Notes: generated by a model not told the origin, from the letters alone. Numbered from the stretch's first letter, positions 1-11,834 are shown. The stretch: 64,000 bases of DNA from Rehmannia glutinosa (GCA_016081115.2 JABTTQ020001799.1:248001-312000); one strand, 5' to 3'. Numbers and translations are program-made.

Positions 1-1033
1 GGTAGACCACGCCAATCCTGGACTTGGTTAAAAGTCGGCTGTCTGAAAATTCAGGCGGGCCAACCAACCATAATCGGCTCATTTCATTGCAGCAACAACA
101 ACCGGCTCTGTTAAACAAGAAAACACACACATACCCGCATGTTTGTGTGTGTTGTTTGTCCCGTCCCCCTCTCTCCCTCTTGGAAACTCTCTTACGTTTT
201 CTTTTTCTGGTCTAAATCTCTTTATCGGTCAGCGCTTTTCAGTCTTCGCTTTTCACAAATTATTTTACAACTCAACACACACACACACCAAACATGGCTT
301 AGTTCACCACTAAATTCTGCACAAGTAAAGGAATTCCACGTCCTTTCACTCCCCCCTTTAAAGTCTTGGGTTTCCCACTCCTATAATTTTGTAATTTCTT
401 ATATTTTTCGTCAATCTATAATTATCTTTATTTTTTCTGCTAGTATTTAAAGATCGGTGTTTTAAATGGTGGGCTTTGGTGACTGAATTTTACTCTTTCT
501 CTGCTGACTTGCTAAGGCAGGTCTGTTTGTTTTATTGTCCTTATCCTTTCCTTTACATGTTTTTCTTTTTTTTTTAATTTTATTTTATATATTTCTCTTT
601 TTGTGATCAGTATGCAAATGGGCTGTTCTCTTAGAGGGAATTAGAGTTTTCGTTTTTCTTGCAAGATTTTGATTTGGTGTTTCTTTTGTTGCTTTTCTTA
701 AGTGCATATAAATACACAGTGATGTATGTGTTGAAATGCTGCTTTTTGTTCTGTTTTTAAGAACACATGATTTTACAGGTCTTTTTTTCAGAGTAAAAAG
801 TGAAATACTGAATGTTAATGTAGAAAATTGGTATTCATCACTTGCAAAGTTTGATTGAACCATATCAGTCTGTATTTCCGGTCAGTGAACAGAATTATCT
901 ATAATTTAATCTATTTTAATTCTGACCCTTAATGGCTAGTCTGTGGTTATTACTAAATCCTCAACTTTCCAGCTGTTAAAACATTATTTTGATCAACTAT
1001 AATTTATATCTTGGTCGCAGTTGTACTTGAGGA
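1..1033 (+). promoter_or_regulatory. Upstream region and probable 5' leader of the CNGC gene
   Basis: No protein-coding gene is supported here. The stretch is T-rich and pyrimidine-rich, with a short CA microsatellite near 275-289 and CT-rich patches near 160-190 that resemble plant leader sequence. A T-rich tract ending in AG at 1019-1020, 13 bases before the first in-frame ATG of the channel gene, could be the acceptor of an intron inside the 5' untranslated leader. If so, the promoter lies before position 1 or within the first few hundred bases. The leader intron is an inference; no donor was identified with confidence. Confidence 0.35.
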
Positions 1034-4000
1034 ATGGATGCCTCTGAAAGAGATGAGATACCTATGCTATCAGCCGTGTACGTCCAATCAGACGATCGCA
1101 GTGACTCTACTACAAGCAGGGTTTTTCGACCAGGACGAGAAGTGCATCAATGTCTATCCCTATCAACTCTCAAGATTCCTCCGAATACGAGCCCAATCTC
1201 GTCGGCTTCACTGGTCCTTTGAGAAACCAACGGCGAAATCCCATTGTACCGATGAGCGGTCCCTTATATGCTAACCGCAACAATGAGTTCATCTTTCAGC
1301 CTCCTCCTCAAGGTGCGTTACGGAAAAAAACTAATGAGCCCAAAATAGAAAGATATCCTTCAATTGCCCCCACCGAGAATAACGATTGGCCAGCGGACGA
1401 CTATGTGGGGAAAAACGAACACCTTTTGAAGTCAGGGCAATTGGGAATGTGCAATGATCCATACTGCACGACTTGTCCGATGTATTACAATGTTAAGGGG
1501 CGGCAGAGGTATTCGAGAACGTCAGAGATATTGGATGCAAAGGTATTAAATTTAAGTCAACTATTCTACTTATTACAAGTTCGAGCATCACAACAGTATT
1601 GCTCGAAATTCATCTTGCAGTTTATCATTTTAAGGGTGTGTTTGCAAAAACTTCTCTTTTAGAAGAAGTGATTTATCATAGCAGAAGTAAAAGTATTTGA
1701 GAATCAGAAGTTGGTATTGTTTGCAAATATAATCAGAAGTTGAGAGTGTTTGGTGAAAAAGTTGTAAAAGTGCATATTTGTTTGTTAAAGTTAAACCAGA
1801 AACAGAATTAGAAACCTAAAGCACATATTTCCCTGCTTTTAGATTCTCATTAAATAAAGCGGAAGTTGACATTTGCAAAAACTAAAAATGATTTTTTTCA
1901 GCCAAAAGCTGAGAATCGCTTTTTTTTTTTTTTTATTGCAAACACTCCCCTAACTATCCTCCTTTATGGTTTATGGCTTAACCATGTTTTTGTACCACTA
2001 TAGTGTTCTCCACACGATCACTTGCTTCCATGACATCGGATAACTTCAGCAGGTTTTTTTCTCAAAACATACGTCTTAAATGGAAGATCGATGATATGAT
2101 AATAGAAGTCCTCTGTGGAACACGAACTGTCATGCTTGTTGACAACAAACATGACATTTTTTGGTAGTTTAATGCAATTTCCAGTGAATTAAGATTCAGA
2201 CATGCTTGACAATAAGATTGTTCCATTTTGTTGTTTGGGATGGACTACCAAATACATTGTACTTTTCCATTCTTCCTATGCCTGAATTGTTTCTGAGGCA
2301 TTTCTTTTATTAGTCTAAATTCTGAGGCCAATAAATATTAAGGCAAGTTTTTTTCATATAAGCGATGGCTTCGTAAGTTTAATATATCTCATTAACTTGG
2401 TTTATTGCTGTAATAATTTGTCATTCCCATTGAGGTTATTCTTGCTGCCTATATGTTCCCAATATTTTCAATTGCCATTGTATGCTTTCTACATACCATA
2501 TTCAGTCAATGCACTCGTAAATTTCCTGCACCATTTTTGCAGTTTCACAATATGCTCTATGGAGATGCAAAAGGATGGGCAAAGAGAATGTGTTCGTTTC
2601 TGCATCTTTATATTCCTGGAGTCATGAATCCTCACACAAGAGTTGTTCAGCAGTGGAACAAGTTCTTTGTGATTTCTTGCTTGTTTGCAGTATTCTTAGA
2701 CCCGTTATTCTTTTTTCTGTTATGTGTACAGCAGGTAAGCTTCTGTTTGTTGTTATTGTTTTTCTTATTCCATTCTTGTCAACTCATCATTAACTATATT
2801 CCCCTTAGATGTTTGTTCACTTATAAAGAAGCCGTTGAAAATTAATACTTGATCATTATAACTAGAGATGTCAATTTCGGCCCGGCCTGGTAAAAGCACC
2901 GGACTGGGCTCTAAAACCCAAAATGAGCCGGATTTTTTTGGCTCGAAAATCCGGGATGGCCCGGTTGGCCGATTTTCTCAGTGTATTTTTGTGGGTTGGG
3001 CTCCAAAAATAATGGCCCAAGTACTGTTTGGTCCGGCCCAACCAGATTTTTTCTTTTGGGCCAGTGCCGGCCCGGCCCATTTGACACCTCTAATTATAAC
3101 CTCTATTATATATGTAACATTTTTTTATGGTCCCAATGGGCTAATAGACTAAGTTATTACTTTTTCTAAATCATAATGTTTTAAAATAATTATATAACTT
3201 TGTGGTACCATTCATATAATTTTCTGAAATTTTAAATACTTTAAATTATATATAGAGATATCTAGGAAACAAACAGTTCAAATACTTCCTAGATCGAATT
3301 TTTTCGATATTTTTCTAGAAATATGTCATTTATCTTCTTAGAAACTTCATAGATATCAATAACTATAGTTTATTAAACATCTAGAAATGTGTAACAATTG
3401 TAATAATAACTATGAAATACAGGAAGACTGTATGTTCGTTCATGTAAATACTAATTTTAATTTAATTCGTTGAATACATTTAAATTAAGTTAATGCAAGA
3501 CAATGAATTTATTTTTTTATGTAATGTATATTAGTAGATTAAATTCATATTCAATTGATTAAGTTGGTAAAATAAGATGAATCTTTACTAAATGTATTTC
3601 ATTGAATTGTAAATACATTTGAATTAGTTTATATTCAATTAATAAATTGGTGCAATGCAATCAAGTTTTTTGTTTTTCAAATATATGTTCATCGAATTGT
3701 TAATACACTGGGATTAATTCATATTCAATTGACTAGATTGGCCTAAATGTTTGGCTGATTAAGTGTATATTTATTGAGTCGTAAATACACTCTATAATTG
3801 ATAAATTAATAATTTCTCGATTATTCGGATGCTCACATGCAATGCTTCTAAATATGGTGCATGCAACTGTTCTCTTCTAGTTTACCTATAATATTTTCAA
3901 CTGATGCCATTCTAATAATCTCTGCTAATTTTCATCCTTGAAGTTACTGCCCACATTTTTCATCTATAATTCAGAAGGTGATGAACAAACTCTCATGTCT

Positions 4001-7000
4001 CAACTTTAATGACACTATCTTCCCCAGGATAACAAGTGCATAGTATTGAATTGGCCCATGACAACAACAATTGTCGTCTTGAGGAGCATGACTGACTTCA
4101 TTTACTTGATCCATATCCTCCTTCAGGTACATGTATTCACTCGGAATTGTGTTGCAGCCTTCTGTTATTGTTTTTGCTACTCCAATTTTGGATAATAATG
4201 AGGGTGAAGATTTTTGTCTTGTTCTATTACTCTCTTATAGAGCATATGGTAAATACCTATGTTGCTCGAACTCGGACAGGGGTGTCAGACACTGGTACAT
4301 ATCCTAGTGTCGGATATTTTTTTGTCTAAAATTTAGGACAGCGCCAAAAAGGACCCAAATTTTGGACACCGACACGGGGACACGGCCAAAAAAAATTGAG
4401 ATTCTTTTAATAAATATTGGATATAATATTACACTTTTTAATACGACATTTATACGCAATATATGTAATTTGAACAAAATAATTAAAACTTGAAACATAT
4501 TAAACTTGCATGTCCCAAAAGTGACGAAAAAAAAAGAAAAATATGCCATCTTGAATAAAATAACATCAACCAAAAGCACCAAAATGACATCAGACTAGAT
4601 TAATGATGAAAGTGGCGTGCCCGATTTTTTTTTGGAGGATCTAAAAATTATGTTGATTTTACTATATCAATTATGTAATGGGATATGACTAGAGCAACTA
4701 TCTCAACTCATCGCCGTCTCATCGTATTTTCCATGCAAGTGGAAAAACTTATGATGATGATGGTTTTGGAATTTCATCTCATTTCTCCTTCGTATGAAGG
4801 TTGCGTCAGGAAGGGCATCCGGCGTAAAACTTTGCCACTTTGCTTTTTGTGTGAATTTGTAGTGTGAACTAATTTTAGACAATTAATTGACACTATAAAC
4901 TTCACACCACCGACCCCACATAGTGGGATAAGGTGCAGTTGATGATGATGATGATCTAACACGTGTTCCGTGTCGTGTCGTGTCGACACGGATACACCTC
5001 CTGAAATAAAGGGTCTGAGCATCATAGATAATTACCATGTGAAGAAAGATTATATAATGATATTTGTCTATCACATTTTTAACAAGTGAAGATATACCGT
5101 CATTTTGCAGTTCAGACTAGCTTATGTTGCTCCTGAATCTAGAGTCATGGGAGCTGGAGATTTAGTTGACGATCCTAAAAGAATCGCCCGGAATTATCTT
5201 TTTGGATATTTTATCATTGATTTCTTTGTTGTACTGCCCCTGCCACAAGTAAGCATCTATCTTGCCCTTACCTTTCTGCTGCATGATTATATATGTTGTG
5301 ATCACTGTATAGGACATTTTAGAATGTGGCCAATTTCTTTTCTTGGATTCCATGAGTTATATTAAGTGGTCAAATTTTACCAAACTAATGCGAAAGCTAC
5401 TAAAAGTGGATTATTTGCTTTCTGTAGATTATTATATTATTGATCCTACCTGATTCCGTGGGAGCATCTGGTGCAAATTATGCAAAAAATCTTCTACGAG
5501 CAGCCATTCTTGTTCAGTATATTCCCAGGCTATACAGATTCTTACCGTTGGTTGCTGGTCCGTCTCCAACTGGCTTCATTTTCGAGTCCGCCTGGGCGAA
5601 CTTTGTCATAAATCTTCTTACCTTTGTTTTAGCTAGCCATGTGGTTGGCTCATGCTGGTATCTCTTTGGCCTACAGGTCGGTTTTCGAGTTTAAAAGCAT
5701 TATTCATTTGGTTCCTCCGAAAATTTTGATGGTTTTTTATCTTATTGGTGTTTTTAGGGAGTGTTTGCAAAAAGTTATGCTTTTAGAATCATAAGTTGGT
5801 AGCGTTTGCAAATAGAAGATAAAACTTGATTAAGTTAAAAGGGAATGTCTGGTGAATAAGTTGTAAAAGTGATTTATTTGCCTGCAAAAGTCAAACTAGA
5901 AACAGAATCATAAATCTAAAGCACCATTCCCCTGCTTTTAGATTTTGATTAAATTATGTAGAATCAGAAGCAGAAGTTGGCATTTGAAACCACTAAAAAC
6001 TATTTATTTTTTTGGCCAAAAGCTGAAAATCACTTCTTTTATTTGTTTGCAAATATACTCCCTTATTCTCATAAACATGCGACACTTGTCAATACATCAA
6101 GAGCAACATCATGGTGGCCAAGGGCGGAGGGAGGGGGCCAGCCTGGGCCATAGCCCACCCCCATTTTTTTTTTTAAATTTTACACTAGAATTTTTTTTTT
6201 AAAAAAAATTAGTTATAATTTATACGATTTTCTGATAATTTTTTATCCGGCCTACCCCACTTTCGTGTATTGCCCCAAATTTTTTTCTGGCTCCGCCCTT
6301 GATTGTGGCTTTGCATTTGTGGGATCTTGACTTTTATCTTAGTTTACTTCTATATGTAGAGGGTCAACCAATGCTTTCGAGATGCCTGTCGTGACAGCAA
6401 GATCAAAAAGTGTATGGAGTTCCTCGATTGCGGCCATGGAGATGGACATGAGAGATTCAGGCTTGATCCCACATGGGAGCTTTGGAAAAACAATGTAAAT
6501 GCAACTGCTTGTTTTGGGAAAGATGGTTTTGACTTTGGAATATATCAAAATGCAGTCAATCTAACCACACACACAAGTATAGTGACAAGATACGTCTACT
6601 CGTTGTTTTGGGGGTTCCAGGTACCGTTATTTGATAAAACTAATTTTATTTTTTATGGAAATGGAGTTAGAAAAAGCATAAAAGGTTGATTCTGTGCTTT
6701 TCGATTTCTCACAAAATTTTACTTGAGGGACATTAGATTGTAGCATGAGTAAATTTCTTTTATTTGCCTTGAACATAGATTTACATGCCATTTAAGTTCA
6801 TTCTAACATGATAAGTTATGTCGTACTTTCCTTTTTATGTTTTAGTTCACTAATTTAAATCCATCTTGTGTTTGTTTTTTAAGCAAATTAGTACCCTTGC
6901 TGGAAATCAAGTTCCAAGCTATTTTGTGTGGGAAGTTCTTTTCACTATGGCCATCATAGGGGTAGGCCTCCTACTTTTTGCTCTGTTGATTTAAATATGC

Positions 7001-9748
7001 AGAATTTTCTCCAGGCTCTCGGACGCAGGTAGAACTTTTAGTCTCAATCTATACATGTGACTTTTCTTTGCATTCGCATTAAATTTGCTGGAATTTACAT
7101 TTTCATTTCTTCTAATTAGTTTATGCTTTAGATAAGAGTAATTGACTTCTCCCACACAACACAACACAACACACTCTTATCCAGTTTACTAATGTGCATT
7201 GTTTATTTTTTATCTTCTCAACTGAAAATCTAGCTTTGATTAGTGTACTTTATATTCATTTTTCCTTCAGGAGGTTAGAAATGTCTTTAAGACGACGTGA
7301 TGTCGAGCAGTGGATGAGCCATCGTCGTTTGCCTGAAGAACTCAGAAGGTTCCATATTTCTTTTGCTGAGTGACGATATTTTTTTAATGTTTCATATTTC
7401 TATTTCGGTTCAAATTAAATAATTGTTTCTACGCATACCTCTTTGGTCGATGTCTTATTCCATTGATTCTAAGAGTTCAGCATATCCATGTTAGACTAAA
7501 GAAGTATAAAATTGAAGCCTGCAATTATTCAAGCTGATAAGAAATAAATTTTAGTATCTTTGATTTTTCAGTTGTGATGGACCCAAATTTGATATAATGT
7601 AGTTGCATGTGTCACTACCAAAAAGTTCCAGTTTACCGACATAATTTACGGTCAAAAATCATTTTTTCATTAAATCTTACAGTTACCTACAAAATACCGA
7701 CAAATAAAAGAAATAATCTATTCCCCCAAACTATACCGACAAATCACCATTAGTTTTTAAATTTACTGACATAAATATTGTAGGTATTTACCAATAATTT
7801 TAGATTTTGTTGGTAAATATTTACCTACAATGATTTATAACTACACTTTACAAATATCTAAATACTTCCTTACAAAGTTTTCTGTATGTAAATTGGTTTT
7901 TTCTTGTAGTGGGTGTGTATGATGCCTTTTTCATGCAGGCAAGTCCGAGACTCGGAACGCTTTAATTGGGCGGCCACTAGGGGAGTAAACGAAGAAATGC
8001 TAATGGAGAATTTACCAGAAGACCTTCAAAGAGAAATAAGGCGTCATCTTTTTAAATTCGTCAAGAAAGTATGTTTTATTACAAAAACTACCATAAAATC
8101 ATTTTTTTCCTAGTGCGGAGCACCATAATGATCCAAAGGAGTTCAGATTCTCTCTGATGAATTTTGTTCATCTTGACGTTTACAGGTCCGAATATTTCAA
8201 CTGTTGGATGAACCTATCATAGATGCTATATGTCAGAGGCTAAGGACCAAAACATATATCAAAGGCAGCAAAACCTTATTCCGCGGTGGTCTTGTTGATA
8301 AAATGGTGTTTATAATTCGGGGAAAAATGGAGAGCATTGGGGAAGATCTGATTGTTGTTCCATTGTCTGAAGGGGATGTTTGTGGAGAAGAACTTCTTAC
8401 TTGGTGCCTTGAACACTCTTCTGTAAATAAAGGTAAAACTACAAATCGACGCTTTTTTTCTTGTCGGCTGGTAGAACTCGAGTTTGCTGTCTTTCTTATA
8501 TGGCCTGTAATAATGTAACACCATTTTCATTTTCGATTGTCCAATGGAAAACTACTAATGCAGTCCTCGGAAAAATGATCCCCACTGTCTTAGGAAAATG
8601 TGTTCTTTTTCTATTAGGGATAATTACAAAAACCATCCCTGAGGTTTGGGGTGATTACAGAAAAACACAGAGAAGTTTCAAAATTACAATAAAACCCCTT
8701 GAGATTTGATATCTTACATATTTCCCTTCATAAGTTTTTTTTTTTTCCAAAATACTCCCTTTACATTTATAGAAATATTACAGTTAACCCCTTAAAAAAC
8801 ACATAATCAAACATTAGGAGTAGTTTGAAACTTCTCTGGGTTTTTTGTAATTACCTCGAATTTAAAGAGTAGCATTTGTAATTATCCCTTTCTGATACGT
8901 ACCATTAACAATAACTTCCAAAACTAACTACTTTTCCCCTTCTGACAGTGAAAAAATAAGCACTATTCTCTTATTTTTCAGATGGAAAAAGAATAAGGAT
9001 TCCAGGACATAGATTGTTGAGCAACAGGCTGGTAAGATGCTTAACAAATGTCGAAGCGTTTGTATTGCGAGCTGCAGATCTTGAAGAAGTGACTAGTGTT
9101 TTTCAAGATTCTTGAGAAGTCCACGCGTTCAGGGGGCCATACGGTAATTTCTTTTTGTCAAATCGATTCGCAAAATGCCTGATATTGAGTATTAAGAAAA
9201 TATGTAGGGGGCATTGTCCCAGCAATTTTTAGTGCTACCATAGTACAGAGAATAACATGGCAGCCTGTTATATTACACTTAAATATGTTTGCGATTAAAA
9301 ATCCACATATTCGACTACTATTCGCATGTCTGCGCTGCATAATGATGCAAAAATAAATCCAAATTTAGTTATCCTGGCTATGAGATGTTATAATGGGAGT
9401 GTTTACAAATACCAACTTGTGTTTCTAATTTTAAATCTAAAATCAGCGAGATGGGTGCTTTAAATTTCTGATTCTGCTTCTAGTTTGACATTTACAAACA
9501 AATAAGCACTTTTACAACTTTTTCACGAAACACTCTCAATTTCTGATTCTACATGCGAATATTACCTACCAACTTCTGATTCTCAACTATTTTACTCTCT
9601 AAAAGCATAAGTTTATTCGACACACTTTTGCAGGTATGAATCACCTTACTGGAGAGGACTTGCTGCTAGACGAATTCAAGTTGCATGGAGATATAGGAAG
9701 AAACGAATAAATCGTGCCGATTCCTCAAGCCCCCCACCACGTAGTTAG
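1034..9748 (+). CDS. CNGC20: Cyclic nucleotide-gated ion channel, CNGC19/20 type (12 coding exons, 3 frame breaks)
   Basis: Plasma-membrane cation channel subunit; plant CNGCs carry calcium in immune and stress signalling. Exons: 1034-1542, 2543-2734, 4028-4126, 5111-5248, 5428-5676, 6360-6620, 6884-7028, 7271-7348, 7939-8068, 8186-8432, 8982-9143, 9634-9748. All introns are GT-AG and phases agree. The product is about 775 codons; Arabidopsis CNGC20 is about 764. Seen: the N-terminal LGMCNDPYCTTCP cysteine motif, membrane segments from exon 2 on, the pore with WGFQQISTLAGN spanning exons 6-7, the C-linker RRRDVEQWMSHRRLP, a nucleotide-binding domain (KMVFIIRGKMESIGE, GDVCGEELLTWCLE) and a final IQ-like RIQVAWRYRKKR. 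The start at 1034 gives the family's DEIPML N-terminus. Frame is lost near 1139-1141 (AAA to AA fits), near 6990 (GGA replaced by TA, giving a stop) and near 9102-9106 (five T where six are expected). CNGC19 is the close alternative. Confidence 0.9.
1634..1949. mobile_element. TIR element (MITE), GGGAGTGTTTGCAAA family, in CNGC intron 1
   Basis: About 316 bp. It begins GGGTGTGTTTGCAAAA and ends TTGCAAACACTCCC, so the ends are inverted copies of each other. The interior carries AGAATCAGAAGTTGG and related words also seen at 5757-6062, 9395-9627 and about 59833-60028, which makes it one of at least four family members in the window. It has no coding capacity. I could not find a clean target duplication. 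Confidence 0.7.
1950..2542. other. Remainder of CNGC intron 1
   Basis: AT-rich intron sequence between the MITE and the acceptor at 2541-2542. No repeat structure, ORF of interest or regulatory motif stands out. Confidence 0.6.
2863..3092. mobile_element. hAT-type MITE with 8-bp target duplication, GGCCCG-rich, in CNGC intron 2
   Basis: A 230-bp element. The left end TAGAGATGTCAA pairs with the right end TTGACACCTCTA (11 of 12 inverted). Directly outside both ends is the same 8-mer ATTATAAC (2855-2862 and 3093-3100), the target duplication length of hAT transposons. The interior is rich in GGCCCGGCC words. It is non-coding; short ORFs on both strands are fortuitous. Degenerate relatives lie near 51727-52019 and 54516-54902. 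Confidence 0.85.
3440..3800. repeat. Degenerate AT-rich tandem repeat in CNGC intron 2
   Basis: About three diverged units of roughly 115-125 bp. Each combines a CGTTGAATACATTT-like segment with ATTCATATTCAATTGATTA-like sequence. Seen at about 3467-3570, 3600-3690 and 3690-3800. It is intronic and non-coding. Confidence 0.5.
4257..5027. mobile_element. TIR element with CTATGTTGCTCG ends, in CNGC intron 3
   Basis: About 770 bp. The left end CTATGTTGCTCGAAC is an imperfect inverse of the right end GTCTGAGCATCATAG. Both sides contain GACACGG and GTGTCG words (4290-4385 and 4965-4995). The ends match, from memory, a widespread plant MITE beginning TATGTTGCTCGGACTC. A (GAT)n run at 4939-4955 and a CCGACCCCACATAGTGGG palindrome-like stretch near 4910 suggest a second insertion inside. 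No target duplication was confirmed. Confidence 0.55.
5757..6062. mobile_element. TIR element (MITE), GGGAGTGTTTGCAAA family, in CNGC intron 5
   Basis: About 306 bp. It starts GGGAGTGTTTGCAAAAAG and ends TTTGCAAATATACTCCCT. The interior is closely related to 1634-1949, sharing AAGTTGTAAAAGTG, AAACAGAATCA and CCCTGCTTTTAGATT. It is non-coding. Confidence 0.7.
6119..6301. mobile_element. Small TIR element with CAAGGGCGGAG ends, in CNGC intron 5
   Basis: A 183-bp element with an 11-bp perfect terminal inverted repeat: CAAGGGCGGAG at 6119-6129 and CTCCGCCCTTG at 6291-6301. The interior is C-rich then AT-rich. It sits 57 bp after the neighbouring MITE and 58 bp before exon 6. No coding capacity. 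Confidence 0.65.
7613..7911. mobile_element. Non-autonomous CACTA element in CNGC intron 8
   Basis: It begins CACTACCAAAAAG and ends TTTTTTCTTGTAGTG, the terminal signature of CACTA (CMC/En-Spm) transposons. The 299-bp interior has repeated words of the ACCGACAAAT and TTACCGACATAA type. Flanking triplets are TGT and GGT, one mismatch from the 3-bp duplication expected. The right end lies 27 bp upstream of the exon 9 start. Confidence 0.75.
8616..8889. mobile_element. TIR element (MITE), AGGGATAATTACAAA family, in CNGC intron 10
   Basis: About 274 bp. The left end AGGGATAATTACAAA is the inverse of the right end TTTGTAATTATCCCT. The interior contains CCCTGAGGTTT and CCCCTTGAGATTT words. Similar sequences lie in the introns of the HD-ZIP gene at about 56848-57262, 58590-58873 and 59560-59818. 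Confidence 0.7.
9395..9627. mobile_element. TIR element (MITE), GGGAGTGTTT family, abutting the last CNGC acceptor
   Basis: About 233 bp, in reverse orientation to the copies at 1634 and 5757. It begins GGGAGTGTTTACAAAT and ends near GCATAAGTTTATTCGACACACT. Only six bases separate its probable right end from the acceptor dinucleotide at 9632-9633. Much of the 3' splice-site context of the last intron is therefore transposon sequence. Confidence 0.6.
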
Positions 9749-10211
9749 TTATTTAAAGCTGACATATATATATATATATATACATATATATGCTCTATTA
9801 TAAATATATGAATCTTTTGTAACACGGCATTCTTGTGTAGTTTACCAGGAAATGAAACATTGTTTAGCGCTTGTGTAATTTTGGCAGATATTCTGCCTAG
9901 GTTTCAAGTATTTACTTATTTTGTTTATTTTCGATTTTTTTGTTTTCCTTTACTATGCTCATACCAAGGGCAGTAGTTTGGGCAGAAACTAGTCATTATT
10001 TTTAGTACTGAATGTCTGCTCTGCAGTTAAGCCACAAGCTGTGAGCTGTTCCGATTCCACCACAATAGAGCTGCATTATTGTTATTAAATTGTGAATTTA
10101 TGTTGTGTTTGGAGATCTCAACTGTTATTCCGAAAAACAAGTGAGAATAGTAATATTTTGACAGCTTGGCCTGAAAGTAAGGTTATTGTTAGTCCACGTG
10201 GCCACCACAAA
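9749..10211 (+). other. CNGC 3' flank
   Basis: Probable 3' untranslated region and downstream sequence. An (AT)n-rich microsatellite occupies about 9762-9790. No further gene or clear element before the CACTA element that starts at 10212. Confidence 0.5.
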
Positions 10212-11691
10212 CACTACAACATAAGTGATATAAAGTAACACCCAAAAAATGTTATTTAATAGCTATAAAATGTTATTATAGACATTATGTATCACTTTTT
10301 GTAATACACTTGTCTGTGCTACCTATATAGTCTAAGGTATCACTTTTAATAGTTCTTAGTGACACTTTTTCTAAGTGTTACGTTAAGTTCTCTATTTGTA
10401 TCACTTTGAAGAAACACTTCTAAAATGTTATATATTAATCTTATGTAACATTTTTTTGTAACGCATTTTCTATTTTGTAAAACTTAGAAAAAAAATATTT
10501 CTAAAGTGTTACATATGAATCTTATGTAGCACTTTTTGTGCGTGCTTTATCATTTTTGACCCCATATGTAGCATTTTTGTGTGCACTTTATCATTTTTGA
10601 CCCCAAAGAACTTCGAACCCAAGACCTGTTATGTGTGGAGGTGGCAAATTGCCATTAAACTAAGTTGATTTTTATTACAACTTTTGCATTATTTTATATA
10701 CACACACATATGTATATTAAAATTATATGATATGTATATATTATATACTTTGTGTAGTAAAGATTATATTATATAATATATGTATTAAAAAATAATATTA
10801 TACACTATATATATTAAAATTTATATTGTATAATATATATTAAAAATCATATTATATCATATTAAAGGACATAATAAAAAATAAAAAATACAAAAAATAT
10901 AAAACAAAATTATCGATTGATTAATTTTCCATCTTTAAAAATAAAAAAACCTAAAAATATGAAATTAATATTACAACATATTAAAAAGTAAAACACAAAA
11001 ATAATAAATAAGTAATGAAAAAGTTTTACGAACAGAGAAAATTCTTAAGTAATTACCTACATCATCATCATAAGTTTTCGCTGGTAAGTAATTTCAGAAA
11101 AAGTGCAAAAAAAAAAAAATTACCGATGAAATTGGTTTCCGTCGGTTAAAATTAAAAATAATAATAATATAATATTTGCCTACGGAATTTTCACGGTATT
11201 ACAACGAAATTAATTGTCTTCGTAAAAAATTAAAAACAAATAAAACAAAATAAAAAGACTATGTAAAAAGAAAACAAAAAATCAATAAAAAAAAATAGTA
11301 CATGGCGCCTACAATTTTTATGTTTAGTAATTGCTTTTGTCTTCACTTATTTTGTTATATCAATTAATTAAATAAATTGTTGGCATTATTTAATGAAAGC
11401 GATGTAATTTTGTGTTACCAAAATATAGACAAAAAAGTGTTACAATTAATAAAATATAATGTTACCTAGAGTGTTGTTTAATTAAAGTGAAACCTATTTG
11501 TATTACCAAAGAAATAAAAAAAAAAGTGTTATTTAAAACTGTTACATCTAAGTGTTACATATTGATAAAGTGCTGCAAAAGTATTATACAAAATTGTAAT
11601 GTTAAAAGTATTACAAACACGCGTTACATAATGTGTCTTATGTAAAAAGTGCTACAATTTTGTCTTACCTAATTTCATTTATGTTGTAGTG
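10212..11691. mobile_element. Non-autonomous CACTA element, 1.48 kb, with subterminal repeats
   Basis: The ends are perfect inverted copies over 13 bases: CACTACAACATAA at the left and TTATGTTGTAGTG at the right. Flanking triplets are AAA and AAG. Within 500 bp of each end are many copies of AGTGTTAC and GTAACAC-type words in both orientations, the subterminal repeats at which CACTA transposases bind. The AT-rich core has no ORF of note, so movement would need a transposase from elsewhere. Confidence 0.8.
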
Positions 11692-11834
11692 AAGGGACTT
11701 ATGGCTCTTGTGGGGTGGAGGTCGTGGGTTCAAACCCACACACCATCTACATGCCTCCCAAGGCATATGCGAGCTGGTGAATGATTGGTGGGAACTCATA
11801 CTGAATAGCATCCGCAAAGGTTCGATTCGGGGGT
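11692..11834 (+). other. tRNA-promoter-like sequence between CACTA and LTR-like sequence
   Basis: Contains GTGGGTTCAAACCCAC (about 11735-11750) and GGTTCGATTCGGGGG (about 11819-11833). Both resemble the B box of RNA polymerase III promoters in tRNAs and tRNA-derived SINEs. No full tRNA cloverleaf can be folded around either by eye. It could be a SINE fragment. Confidence 0.25.

Noticed and set aside
2397..2542. CNGC exon 2 starting earlier with the upstream open frame
   Set aside because: The frame is open upstream by chance. Conservation begins exactly at the AG acceptor 2541-2542 (FHNMLYGDAKGW) in the correct phase.
11735..11833. tRNA gene suggested by GGTTCAAACC and GGTTCGATTC boxes
   Set aside because: No acceptor stem, D arm or anticodon arm could be placed around either box. 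Reported only as a weak SINE-like hint.
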